The notes under the pieces: model-generated
What the model was told of the DNA's origin: nothing
The model's database searches: none
The model's input: the letters and a program-made list of their open reading frames with translations, nothing else
Shown here: positions 25,485 to 37,202 of the stretch, piece after piece
Layout of the letters: each line of letters starts with the position of its first letter
Position numbering within the stretch: position 1 is the stretch's first letter
Source of the DNA: Trichuris trichiura
Taxonomy: Eukaryota; Nematoda; Enoplea; Trichinellida; Trichuridae
Assembly: GCA_037903355.1 (NCBI GenBank)
Contig: JBAJFE010000015.1
Span: forward strand, 1 to 64,000
Reading direction: 5' to 3'
Length of the DNA stretch: 64,000 nt
Program-made: the position numbers and the translations under genes

Positions 25485-28400
25485 TCAAAATTGTTTGCCA
25501 GCAGAGGCTAGACGTCCTGCCGCGGTGAGGTGTCGAACTCCGCGCACAACGCGAATTCGTTGATCATTTTCAACCAGATTGTCGCTGAACATCCAATTCA
25601 TTTGTTGCGTACGCTGCAGACTCTTCTCTCGGTCCTGAAAGTATTAAGTCCAAACCTGTTAGCTCGGAAACTGCGTGCAGTACTATTGAGTTCACGAAAA
25701 AGCTTGCCGGTATCCATACGATCAGCGTAATTAAGGCAACCGTGCTGACGATGTTGTTTTTCATAAATTTCACTAAGGACAACCGCTATAAGGTTGCTTA
25801 CGGTCGGTGCTCACTTACGTATGGCATTCATGTCTAATTTATCAATAATATCCCATATGTGTTCGACAAGATCTTGAACTTCCTTTTTACACTTTCCATC
25901 TACGCAGTATCCATGTATACACCGAGTTCCGTCAGCCAGCACTTTCGGTACTCGGTAGTTTGGTAGTCGTGAGAACGGAGTGCACATGCTGCTGTTTACG
26001 GGCCGGCAACATCTAAGGCAGGATAAGGTCTCTGCAAATAAAGGTTTACATTGTCAGCTGGCGTAGAGTTCTGAAGGTTCCTTACGATTTTCGCATATGC
26101 AAGGCTTCATGCCAATATCGTGTCTTTCGCAAAATGAAACGCACTCGCCATTTTGGCATTCGCCGCTAAACATGAATGGTAGAAGACAAGGTACGTCTTT
26201 CTTATGTCACATTACCCGTCCATACAAGGCGTCCCATCAGCAGCTGGCAATGCAGGAGGACAGTCTGCGTTCACACCACTAAAGCGATAGGAATAATAAC
26301 AATAACCTTTCATCTTATATTTACGCTTCTATAAAGTTTAGACAAAAGGAAAAGACGAAGTATATTTTAGAGCAATGAAACCAACGGACTGCACTGAATA
26401 TACATCTATTGCAGGTATGTCTTTTCATTACTTCACTTAAACGATCCAAACTGTTACTGCGCGTAGCTATACCTATTCTGTCATAGCACAGACTCGTGCA
26501 GGTTTCAATGTATGGGAAAGTAGCACTCAGCAGTGCAGGACAGGCCATATAAGCCTATTGCTGCTGAGTCTCACAACGGGTATTCATTTTAATTTTATTA
26601 TTATTATTAATAAAAACTTATCTCTGACCTCCTGACTAGCTCGCCTTCCAAAATATCGAAGCTGAAACCTTATGTTGTTTTGTAAAAAATAGAATAAAGC
26701 CTCTTTATTAGGTGTAAATAATAAGACGGTTTGGCTTACTCGCAGAAGGACTTCAGTTTGCATGAATTCAAATCAGGTTGCCGACAGACGGTTCCTTTCG
26801 ACAAGAACTGGCACGACGCGGAACAGCAAGGCGAATTTACCGGACTAGAAGACAACGAGATAAGTTTATAAAATAGAAAACTTGTAACCTGCCTGCAGAC
26901 CGCATTCGGCTTGAACTTACAATCTGCCGAACAGCAGACATCGTCTTCACCGTGCTGCAGCAAACTGACGTCACAATCCTCGCCTGGTTCGACGCGTTGA
27001 TTGCCACAGAAGGTATGTTCTTCCTCTGAATTAGAAAACGGATGGTCCAGACAGACGTCACCAAGATTACTACATACCGACAAAGCATAGTTGGGATTTG
27101 GCTTGCAGCACAGCCTTTATACTCCTTCTTGAGCAAGGCGAGAATATCTAACAACAGTTGGCAAAATAGAGAGGCCATACTGCAACTGCTAGTCAAAGTA
27201 TCCAACCTTGTTGTTTTGGTCGTAACCGCTGACAGAGTACGTAAACATTATGTAAGGACCACCAGCGGCAATTGGAGGTGAGCATTCCTTAGAAACCGGA
27301 TCGTGCGGGCTCCCCCAGTTATGTCCAAACTCTACGCATTCACTTGGGTTGGGAGGAACATTTTCCTTTTTTGCATACGTACAACTCACCGTGAGCTGTA
27401 ACAATGTCTGCCTCGCGAGTTACTACCGGACCACCGTAGCTGCTTCGAACGCTGGTAAGCGCAGTATTGAAGTATACTAATCTTTTTCGAATCACAATGC
27501 CTGAAGAGAAACAGATAGGAAAGACGTTTAGAATTCGTGGACTTCTTACCTTCGCTGCAAATCCCGCCTGATGTACCTAATTTTGGAGAAGCTATATAGC
27601 CAAGGCCAAGCACTCCCCCGCTGAACGGCTGCGCTGTGAACAAGTGAACTAGGCAAAAATCTTTGCTGCCTTCTATTTCCGAGAAGCGCTATAAATTCCC
27701 TTCGCCTACGTGATACAACTATACAACGAAAGCAAAGTGTGTCGCCACCTGCAACAGATGCCCAACATCTGATTTGGTCACGTAGGAATTATAATGGCCT
27801 ATTGATTGCGATGGAGCTGTGTGCACTATAATCTTTTTGATAACAAAACCAACATTTTCGAAACCTCCTTCCGTCTCGCTATCTCTCCATATTGTTTGCG
27901 TGTATATGGAATTCACTCTATCGATTAAACTTATCTGCAAATGGCAACGATCGATTGAAGGTAGAAGCCAACGGGACGCCTACGAGGTAACGTATAGTTG
28001 TCGCAACCCGTGAGCCTCCAACGTCCCTATGAAAGCGATAGTCGGCAACCAGCTTCAAAGAGCATCGGTTTTTTCCTATCCACGATACTGATTGGACCGT
28101 TTGGCGCTTCGAAATGACGTGGTCGGTCAAATTGGAATAGTCTGAAATGATGCACAGGAGAAAAAAAGGGTAGAAAACTATTGGAATGCGCTCGGCTACT
28201 TGACGAGTCAACGGCGCAGAATTGCCTAGGCCATGGACTAGCGTTGGCAATGAGATCTGAAGCACGATAGGCAATGCTTGATGACGAGGAAACGTTGAAC
28301 AAATGGCGCCAAGCCGGCTACAAATATAGCTACATAGCAGACTATGATAAGACTCTTCGAATAACCTCAACGAAATAGTGTTCCGAAAAGGTCCAGATGC

Positions 28401-31400
28401 TTGCCGTAACAGTACCGTTTTCGTCTATTTCGGCGGATACTTTGGATAACGGGTCGTCTGAAAATTCACTGACTCGTTATCATTAGAGATAAGGTAGCAG
28501 CAGCTGGCTTTCATTATCCGTCCCGCTATCGCATCTTTATTAGACGGTATTTTACGTAACTAAAGCACAGGTGGTTTATTTACAAAAATATTTGTATTTT
28601 CAGTATTACAGGACAAGTTGCGTTCGAATTTTCAAGAATACGAAGTAGCACATTTTTTTAAAGCGAGGTTTGACGACATTCCGACTAGAAAAGCGGTTAC
28701 AACTTTGGGCGACGATGTAACCACTGTTAAGAACACAGCTTTGAAATTAGATGTGGGGCATCCTATAGGGAGTATATAAGTTTTAATGGCCCAATCACAG
28801 TATTACAATGTCGACGAGGGGATTACTGAAGGCTGCGCCATAACTGCCTCAATAAAAGTGAGCCCAACGTGATCCTGCCGTTAAAACGGGAAAGTAAAGC
28901 AATTTCATGTTAAACAGACAAACGAAAAACCACGGAATGCTCTAAAGCTCCATGTTTCCAAAATGGAAAGAACTGCAGCATTAGTGAGAAACATTATGAT
29001 GGGCTCACGGCTAAAAATCCTAACCTCAACAACTTACTCATTAAAGGTGACTATGCACCTACTTACGTTAATTCGTTCACGGAAGCCAAATGCCGCATAG
29101 TTATACATCTGAGTTACAATTACAGTTGAACTCGAAAAAAGAAGCTTAACACAGGATGTAGTTTGTCCTGAAAGCTACATTCGAGGACCAGAAGTTGTCT
29201 GCGTGCAAGCGTTATGAAATCTCATGTTTTTTAATAAAAATGATTTTTTGCTTATCCAAACTCTTTCCTGCAGCAAGTAGTTGGTAACATCGAGTTTATA
29301 ATAACGTAAATGTTAACGGAGCATTCGCAAAAAAAACTTTGTTTCGTCTTCAGTGCCACTGTAAATATGAAAAAATAATACCTGTACGATGACTGCTTTT
29401 TTGAAAGCACAAAAAGCTGAGTACTCATTACGAAAAGTCGAAATTCCCTTAACTTAGAAGCAATGACGTCACTTGCAAATAATTACAATTGCAACAGGTG
29501 AATAACTTAAAATTTATCGCATCACCGAACCGTAATAAAATATAGCAAACAAGCATTAAAAGTACTACTTTCTAATAGAGAAAAAATAGACAATAGTATA
29601 TTTCTGACACTACTTGTTTTCTAAATCTTCTAGGCTGCCTACATTCTAGCATTCCATATCATTCGCTATTAGCGCGTTTATAAGCCTGGGAAAAAACTGC
29701 TTCGTGCAGACTGGGCTACAAGCATTATTTATGCTAGGTTCGTAGAAATCGATCGTTAAACCAGACTACCTTCATTTACGGAAGATATACTATCCCTAGT
29801 TCGCAATGAGAACGTTAATTAAAGTTTATAAGGATGGCGAGACAAAAGGATCTTTTTTCAAGTGTCCGCAGGACGCGATCGGCTGTCAGATTCACCCGGT
29901 TTTTCCAGCTTTTTACAAAAACTACGATAGCGGCATTGACTGGTTCTCATATTAGCCTGTTTCCGCTGAACGACTAGACAAACAGCCATTAAACGAAAAC
30001 AATGTACTACTCAACTACGAATAGTCTTCTTTCTTGATTTCATAGCGGCAATTGCCGCCGAGAGGACATTCATTCTTTAGTGGCCTTTAACAGTCACCCA
30101 CTCTTTCGCAGCGGAACAAGTTGAAATTATTTTCAGAAAAGCACAGAGTCAAATCAAACGGTGACACCTAATTGCAAACATACCTTTCACGCAATGCACC
30201 AAAGCTTACGTTCTCGTTGTTGTTACGCCTTGGAATCCCTTATCAAAAAAAGGGTCGTAACGATAAGCTCAATCGATATCAAGACAAGTCACTTCTTCCT
30301 TTTCATATTTTGACGGAAAGAGATTACATATTGCCTACGCGTTTGCTAACCTCTTATGGTGCGCTGAATGTTGCTGCATGCAACCTAACAAGCTTGCTGA
30401 CCGGCAAAAAGATAAGATAGCCAATTGATTGCATTTCATCTTGGCTCCTTGCCAAACGTTTGCTATGGCGCGTGGCGTAGCTGGGATGAAACAGAAAAGT
30501 CGCAAGCAGAAATACCGTTCACGAACTATAGCATATATATTTTCCATACTGCCTAAGCGCGGCAACGACGAGCGTGTGTGCTTTAACTTCATTAAACGTT
30601 ATAGAGAGAAAAACTCAGCATGTCAAAAGATCAAATATATTGAGCGACTGGACGCTTTCGGGAAAACTTTAGCAGTTACAGCTGGAACTCTTAACGGATG
30701 AACAATGTAACAGAAACGAAATTTTGAAAAGCTTGTTTTTGAATTTCACTACCATTTTATACAGTTGTAATCGTTTGCTTAAAGGGAAAATTTATCGGGC
30801 TTTCGGGAAAAGGATACACGCCGTCTATAGCGTGCAACAAAACGGGGCGATTTCATAAGTTTAGACCGGCTAAGGTGATTAAGCGCTAGTTGAAGCAACT
30901 TTGCTAATTCCTATCGGCATTAGCAGAATGCTGCTACTTGACGTCAGTCCTTACAAATAAATGTAATTATTTAACGTAACTACCAAACCGGTTGTCAAGA
31001 TGATTCAATTTTACGCGAAACAGGTTGTGTCCGCTTGAATAAACTTAAGTCATTTGACTTCGACAAGTATGACGTAATCGTGATAAAGTTACACCCGTTA
31101 CAAGAAAAAAAATCAACTTCGCTTTTTACACTTCTGCTTGCAATTAGTAATCTTGTCAAAAAGTATTCAAGCAATTTTTTGACGTACCATCCAATTTACC
31201 ATGATAGAAACCGCTCAAGTCCACTAATTCTTGGTTTCTTCGCCCGAAACCATCAACGGACAGAGCTTGAAAGGTTGGAAATAGTACGCTACGAGCTGTC
31301 GAAAGGTGAGCTCGAAATTTTCTTAATGAAAAAAAGCAATGAAGAAACGCAGACTGCTCCAAGCCAATTTTACCTATTGAAGGCGCAAAAAGAAAATACG

Positions 31401-31637
31401 CTTAAGTGATTGCTGCCCGAATGGTCGGCGTCGCGCTTGTACATGTGATGCCTCGTTGACAGCTGGACATCCACAATTTCGTAGTGCTTCAGCATCTTTT
31501 GCAGATTGGCTGAAATTGTTAGAAAAAGAAAAAACACCTTTAGCTGCTAATTCCGCAAACAAACCGTCTGGCGGTGCCTGAACCGCGCCTGCATGTAATA
31601 GCAAAATGGCCAAATAAGCCGATCCAACCAAGACCAT
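25485..31637 (-). CDS. ADAM17/TACE-type membrane metalloprotease (sheddase)
   Basis: Eighteen exons on the minus strand join in frame to 724 residues plus stop: 31637-31565, 31509-31374, 31321-31188, 28457-28366, 28317-28200, 28141-27984, 27934-27749, 27688-27550, 27500-27390, 27331-27207, 27147-27078, 27025-26893, 26844-26740, 26278-26216, 26165-26086, 26031-25819, 25772-25684, 25634-25485. Signal peptide 1-21, then a prodomain with a candidate cysteine-switch Cys179. KR at 196-197 is the likely proprotein cleavage site. The zinc motif [12 protein letters not shown] (His382, His386, His392, Glu383) is split by a 58-nt intron. [10 protein letters not shown] is the Met-turn. [14 protein letters not shown] opens the disintegrin-like domain (from about 448). 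A Cys-rich membrane-proximal domain leads to a TM segment at about 652-674 and a 49-residue tail. [15 protein letters not shown] before the TM matches the ADAM17 stalk. ADAM17 sheds cell-surface ligands and receptors. Intron 12 (26845-26892) is GC-AG. Intron 3 is 2730 bp, far longer than the others. Confidence 0.95.
28397..29149 (+). CDS. Unrecognised small multi-exon gene nested in ADAM17 intron 3
   Basis: On the strand opposite ADAM17, five exons join in frame: 28498-28555, 28604-28752, 28801-28857, 28918-29046, 29126-29149 (stop TAA). They are separated by GT-AG introns of 48, 48, 60 and 79 nt, the size used by neighbouring genes. They encode 138 residues, including [36 protein letters not shown] and [20 protein letters not shown] possible first exon ATGCTTGCC (28397-28405) would add MLA and a hydrophobic start, but it would overlap ADAM17 exon 4 antisense. 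I do not recognise the family. The four consistent short introns argue for a real gene. The alternative is an orphan 3' fragment of a duplicated gene. Confidence 0.45.
29150..31187. other. Remainder of ADAM17 intron 3
   Basis: Open frames at 30172-30420 and 30429-30701 (+) and an untracked plus-strand frame at about 29821-29955 (contains [16 protein letters not shown]) have no recognised domain and no clear splice partners. They may be further exons of the nested gene or chance. The plus-strand frame at 31035-31409 is antisense to ADAM17 exons 2 and 3 and is not a gene. Confidence 0.4.
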
Positions 31638-33945
31638 TTCCGTTCTCGTGGACAAGCATTGGTCGCTTTCAGTCGACCTAAAAATTGGGAAACAGCTCCA
31701 ATGGTCCTTATCTCGCTGAAAACTATCGTAAGGCGAAGTTGAGAAATCAAAAGCAACTTGTCTACTCAGCCTACTGGCAAACAAGCATCATTCGGTAAAC
31801 TTTGTAAAGAGAAAAGCGCGCGCGGCTGGAAAACGCTGGGCGAGGCGTTTACGCTGTCCATCCAAATAAAACTGGAAAAACCCCCGCTGCAAGCAAGCAA
31901 ACGCAAGATAAAACTGAAGCGCTAACATGGGCGAACAACAAAGCGGTATAGATGAATAAGGATGCGAGCCCAGTGAGCATTAGAAAATTAAGAAAAGAAA
32001 TTTGCTGAGCTACAGTACCAACCAGCATTCGAATACTGAAGCAGCAACAGCTAGTATTGGCGGTAAAAACTTTCCCTCTTTTCTTTGTTGCCAACCAATA
32101 CTGTCAAAAACCTAAAACGTTACTTCACTTTTGAGAATTAATAATCTGCCGGATTTAGGAAGACCCGCCATACGATACTCCAACACTACTGTAAGATCTG
32201 CAAGGTTGACAATTATTTTCCTTACTTTTCGCTCAATGGGAGTAAACTATAGTTAAGCCCTTAAAGCGAGATTTTTGAGCGAGCCAAAAGACGTACTACT
32301 GTACACTCCTTGTTAAGTTTAGAATTCTTTTCCATTAGACGTTCAGAGGGTACTGTACATAGAAGTACAATCAAGTACCGTTAGTTGGAGTAGCTGCACA
32401 CAGCCCGAATCAAAGCTACAGCTGGTTCTAGGTTTAGGCTTAGGGCATTTAAGGTTACTGATACAAATAACGTTTGACTTTAGGCGTAAGCTACGGCTGT
32501 CTGCGGCAACTTAGTCTAACAAAACGTGATTTTAGCATCACCTGCAGTATTCCTGGGCGTCTAATGAGAAAGGACCTAATATAAATGAGCTAAAAGCTGT
32601 TACTGCCCGTAATAATTTTTTTCGCGCGTGCACTTCTTTACTCTTGAGCATTGTGCGTCAAGAAGCGGTTTCTGCTTAACGCTAGTGGAAATGGAGCAAA
32701 AACCGTTTGCAAGAATGACGCCTGCACTGAAGTCAAATAAGGTTGAATTTATGGGCAATGTACGAGGTGTCAGTAACTCTAAGCCATCTCACATCAAATA
32801 TTAATAAAATAGAGGGAGTGTAGAGCTATAGCTATCACAGGAGCTTACCTGCAACAATATCTGACTTTCCAAAAACTTTTTCACCTTCGGTATGCGACCG
32901 CAGATCGTCCATTGCGTTCGAATCAGCAGAGCCACAGCGGGAAACACCTTTATAACTATTGCTGTTCGGCTGGGACAACGAGGTTCCCGCTTTTAAAGTA
33001 TAATAATGATAATAATCAGGAGTTAATACTGTTGTTAGGCTAACCTTTCATTCTACAGCGCTTTTCTCCGTCTGCAATGCAAAATGCAATTAACAACAAG
33101 TATTTTAATCTGCAAAGCGTTGCTGGAGCAGTCCTGCTCCTTCATTTATATCTGCCGTCAATTACGCTGCATTTGGGAAGAACACGTCCGTTCCAGATCG
33201 AACAAGTGCAAGTCAATTCTGCAGCTACAAAAATGGAGAGAGAGTTGACTTCTCATAATGACTGTTCAAGCATGGAGGCTTCACGAAATTAAATCTGGTC
33301 AAAACTTGAATGTTTTATACATTTTCGAAAATCTCAAAGAAACCAACGTTTCGCGACCAACCAAACGGCAAGTATAACGCATGGGAGGTATCAAAATTGG
33401 TTTCGCTTGCTCTTAAATATGGGTGAGGTTTTCCAGAAAGTGCGCTCGAAATAGCAAAAATCAGTACACTTTTTGAAGTAATTTAAATTTTGCAACACCA
33501 GTAAGCTACGAGCAATTATGCATCATGCAAACGAGTTATTGTCTTAAACTTGTTGCAACACAATGCATGGACAGATGATGAAAGAAAAAGAAAATGTTAG
33601 GCTGAACTTTCGGTAGCATTTTGAAAAGTTCGAACAAAAAGATATCAACTGATTAGGCTCACACAGCGTTATCCGTACAAACGACCAAAACTTTTATAAT
33701 CAAATATGCCGGACAAACATGGGCGTTTCTTGCATACCATTCACGAAGTACAAAAGAATTTTCGAATGTTTAAAATCAGCTTTTGACACAGCTTATTCAT
33801 GGCGTCAATGAATGGGATAAAAAGAATACAAGCGAGGACGCCAAAGTAAACATCACCTTTTCCAAGCTGCCCCCGACTACGCCACTTTCATTTAAAAGGA
33901 AAAAACTGTAGCCTAACTTCAGCACTTTCGTTCATCGGAACTGCC
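31638..33945. other. Divergent intergenic region between ADAM17 (-) and the micro-exon gene (+)
   Basis: About 2.3 kb between two divergently transcribed start codons, likely holding both promoters. The minus-strand frame at 31849-32094 encodes a hydrophobic two-helix-like segment (ISFLNFLMLTGLASLFIY...) without splice support; it could be an upstream exon or chance. ATTTAAAAGG at 33891-33900, about 45 bp before the next start codon, is TATA-like. No other gene is seen. Confidence 0.45.
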
Positions 33946-36900
33946 ATGAAGCTTAGCATAGCTGTAGCTGCGCTAGGGCTATTCAGCTGCCTTGTCAATG
34001 GGTCTCCTGTCCGTTCAATTCACGCAGTAAGTTTGACAAGCTTCAATACGTCCTAGTTTACAATACATTTATGCCGACATTGTAATACCGAGATGCTAAA
34101 CTATAATTTCTTTGAAGACAACGCTAAGGCAATGCATACAAAGAAGCGAAGGCAAGCTAAACAGATAAGCATTACTTTAGAAAAGCTAACTATGCCTTTT
34201 AATAAGAAATAATGTTGTATTTTTCGGTGTGCGCAAGAAAGAGTTATTTGGACTTTAGCTTTATCAAACGTGCTTTAGGGAGCTCAAGTGAACGTTTACC
34301 GTAACAATGTTTTCTTGAACGTCCAAATAGGCGCAATCAACGGAAGCCTAATTGAAAAGGTAAACAGTTGAACTGGACATCACAAAAAATTGAGTACATG
34401 TTCTATATGAGCAACAGTACAGCATTTTTTGCTTCTTTAGCCTTCAAACGATACTAACGTTGCACCAGCAATTAAGGACACAAATAAGAATACGTTCTTC
34501 GTGTTAATCATGCCGTATTTTGGAAAAGTACTGTCAACAGCGAGATCTTCGGTTGAAGTAAGTGCTTGACATTTCGCAATCGCTTCATAAGGAAAGCTAA
34601 ACGTTATATAAAGAAAAAGTAGCCCAATTTTGTACATGCTTAATCAAGACGCTCTAATGTAACAAAAACGGGACATACGGGAACAGACATTTCCTAAAAA
34701 CATTTGAAACTACAAATGAATTTTCACTGGTAGCATTTTCGCAAAGCAATAAGAAGTTTCACATGCCCTTAAGAAAGAGCTTCAGTTTCAACGCAATTTA
34801 TTTTATTCTGTTTATTTAATAAGAAACGATGAGGCCATTAGCAGGTCCGCTAAGGTTCTCAATTTTTGGAATAAGCAAAACAAAAATTCTACATACTATA
34901 TCAGTGCCGCAAATACCTAAGCAAGCTATTAATCAAAGAGCAAATGCAAAAACGCTTGGAAGACTCGGATAACTTTTGCTTTTCATAGGTACTTGGAGTT
35001 ATTCCATCCTTTATAAGAAACATCTTCGACGAAACTGCGCTTGAAAGTCAAAAGAAACCTAATTCAACTGTAAAAATACTTTTCGCGCCTGTTCACTTTA
35101 CGAAAGGTCTCTTTTAGGAAAATGATCTTCCGCCCGTTGCTCTTCCACAAAAGGCAATTGAAAAGTATTTTTTAAAACGTATATTATACCAATTATAGGG
35201 TAAGATGGAACAACTCCCTATAGGATGTAACGCAGCGGTGGTACGCATAGATAATGTTTCTCAAACAATTTCAATTAGCGTTTCAGGCGCAAAACGAAAC
35301 GAAAGAGACTCAAGAACCGCCGGAAGTAAGTATCTGGACTAAAAATATTAATAATAAGCGCAAGCACCTGAAATAACCAATTGGCTAAACAAAATATGAA
35401 TCAGAAAGCCGTGGGCAAAAAGCTTGACCTTGTTTAGTCAAATGAAAAATTTTCTAACCACAAAATGTCGAGCTTTTGCTTTCATTATTAGTTGGCTATA
35501 AACCAGGCGGGAAGGCACTTTTTAGCGGCACCAGTCAACTATCATTGGCTGAAAAAATTCAAGAAACAATCAATAATCGAGCGATCAGATAAAATGTACT
35601 TTCCGTTCTTAGAATTACACAATTAGCAATGGTAGGTTACAGTGATTAGGTTTTAGGTAAAAAGCATATGATTTCATACGTACCTAGTATTGTTGTGGTT
35701 TTCTGGATACGCAAAAAACGACTTATCGATAAAAAATAACTTTTTCCTTGAACAACTACTTTTGAAGCTAAGAATATTCAAAGTTATGATAGGTGGCGCT
35801 GGCGTAAACTATGATTAAGCACTCATCAAAAGCATTATCGCTTTATGCCAGCATTAATGAACATAGCGGAATAATGGCTAACTGGTGACATTTGTACGTA
35901 CTTCTCCGTGGCACTACAAACGACTTAATCATTAAATAATGCACGTTCACAATCGACGGGAATCGGTGACGCAGATCTTAACCAGTGGAATTTAAAGGAA
36001 CAGAAGGAAGAAGTCACTATTCAATCCACCGAACCTTCAATTACAGCGAGCAACGGAACAGTGCAGTCAAAGTCCAGCGTATCTGACATCCCACATGCCG
36101 CATAAACTTTAAAAACACTTATAGGAGGAGGAACGTACGTCGCCTTCACCGCTTCTTCCGCAAGTAATAAGATAATATCGTAAACAGCAAATTACTTTTG
36201 AATTCTCAAAAGATTGCCGATTTCGCCAAGGAAGTTGTCAAAAGCGTGGATTTCAAGAAAACTAAAGACGCCAATAAAACAGAAGACGCAGAAGAAAACG
36301 ATGAAGGAGTGGTAAGAGAAAATTAATATTCGATCGAACACGTCGAGCATTAGTAGTGGAAGTAATGTAAAATCTGTCTCAAAAATATTTTAACGCGAAG
36401 CTTTAGCTATCATTGGCATTGGACAGCGTTCCAGTTCAATCAAGTGAACAGATGCGCTGCAAAAATTATAACAGATTAAGAATTAATACACGGAATTTGG
36501 ATGTTACAATCTTTGAAGCAGATAAGGTTATTGGAAAACTTTCAGTGAGATTTCACGTTGAGCACTTACGGCATTAACCCATAGTTATTGCTTCACGCGC
36601 AAAATAAGTGAGAATAACGTCAGCATGCTAATGATTTATTATATCCATTGGAATTCACTGTCTGAAAGAAAGGCAAAATTTCTGCTACATTAGCCCTGTA
36701 TATTTATTTTATCTTGCTTTAAAGGGTCAAAAAAAGGAAGTTCTTTCACCGGATGAAGACAAAGAAAATATTACCGCAACAAGTCAAAATGTACATATAA
36801 ATATCAACTGCTTTCCAGCTTATAAATGTTTATAGGAAACAACGCAAGGTGCTACAAAGCCCAGCGATGATAAGGTACTTCCAGAAAAACTGAACGTTAA

Positions 36901-37154
36901 AGATTCGAGGGGAAACGTTAGTGTGCCGACACTGCCGAAAATCACTGGTGCACAGAAAAATGAAGAGACGTTACTACCAAACGAAGTGAGTAAAAACATT
37001 TCCACTGACTGCTCATACAATTTATTATTATTATTGCTATTAAAGTGTCTTTATTACGGATCATGTCTCGTTGATATGTAAATTGAATATAAATTCCCCG
37101 GAGCTTTCGGGTCTGTCGCGACCCGTCTTCAGTGGTCAAACCAAAAAAACATCA

Positions 37155-37202
<48 letters not shown>

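Noticed and set aside
27189..27404. Loss of the first zinc-binding His in ADAM17 (VEFGH instead of HEFGH)
   Set aside because: The apparent Val lies in a 58-nt intron (27332-27389); splicing restores [12 protein letters not shown].
31035..31409. 124-residue plus-strand frame as a separate gene
   Set aside because: It is antisense to ADAM17 exons 2 and 3, whose sequence matches the family and keeps the gene in frame.
32430..32500. Interstitial telomeric repeat (TTAGGC-like units; also near 10805)
   Set aside because: Only one or two imperfect units occur, as expected by chance in AT-rich DNA.
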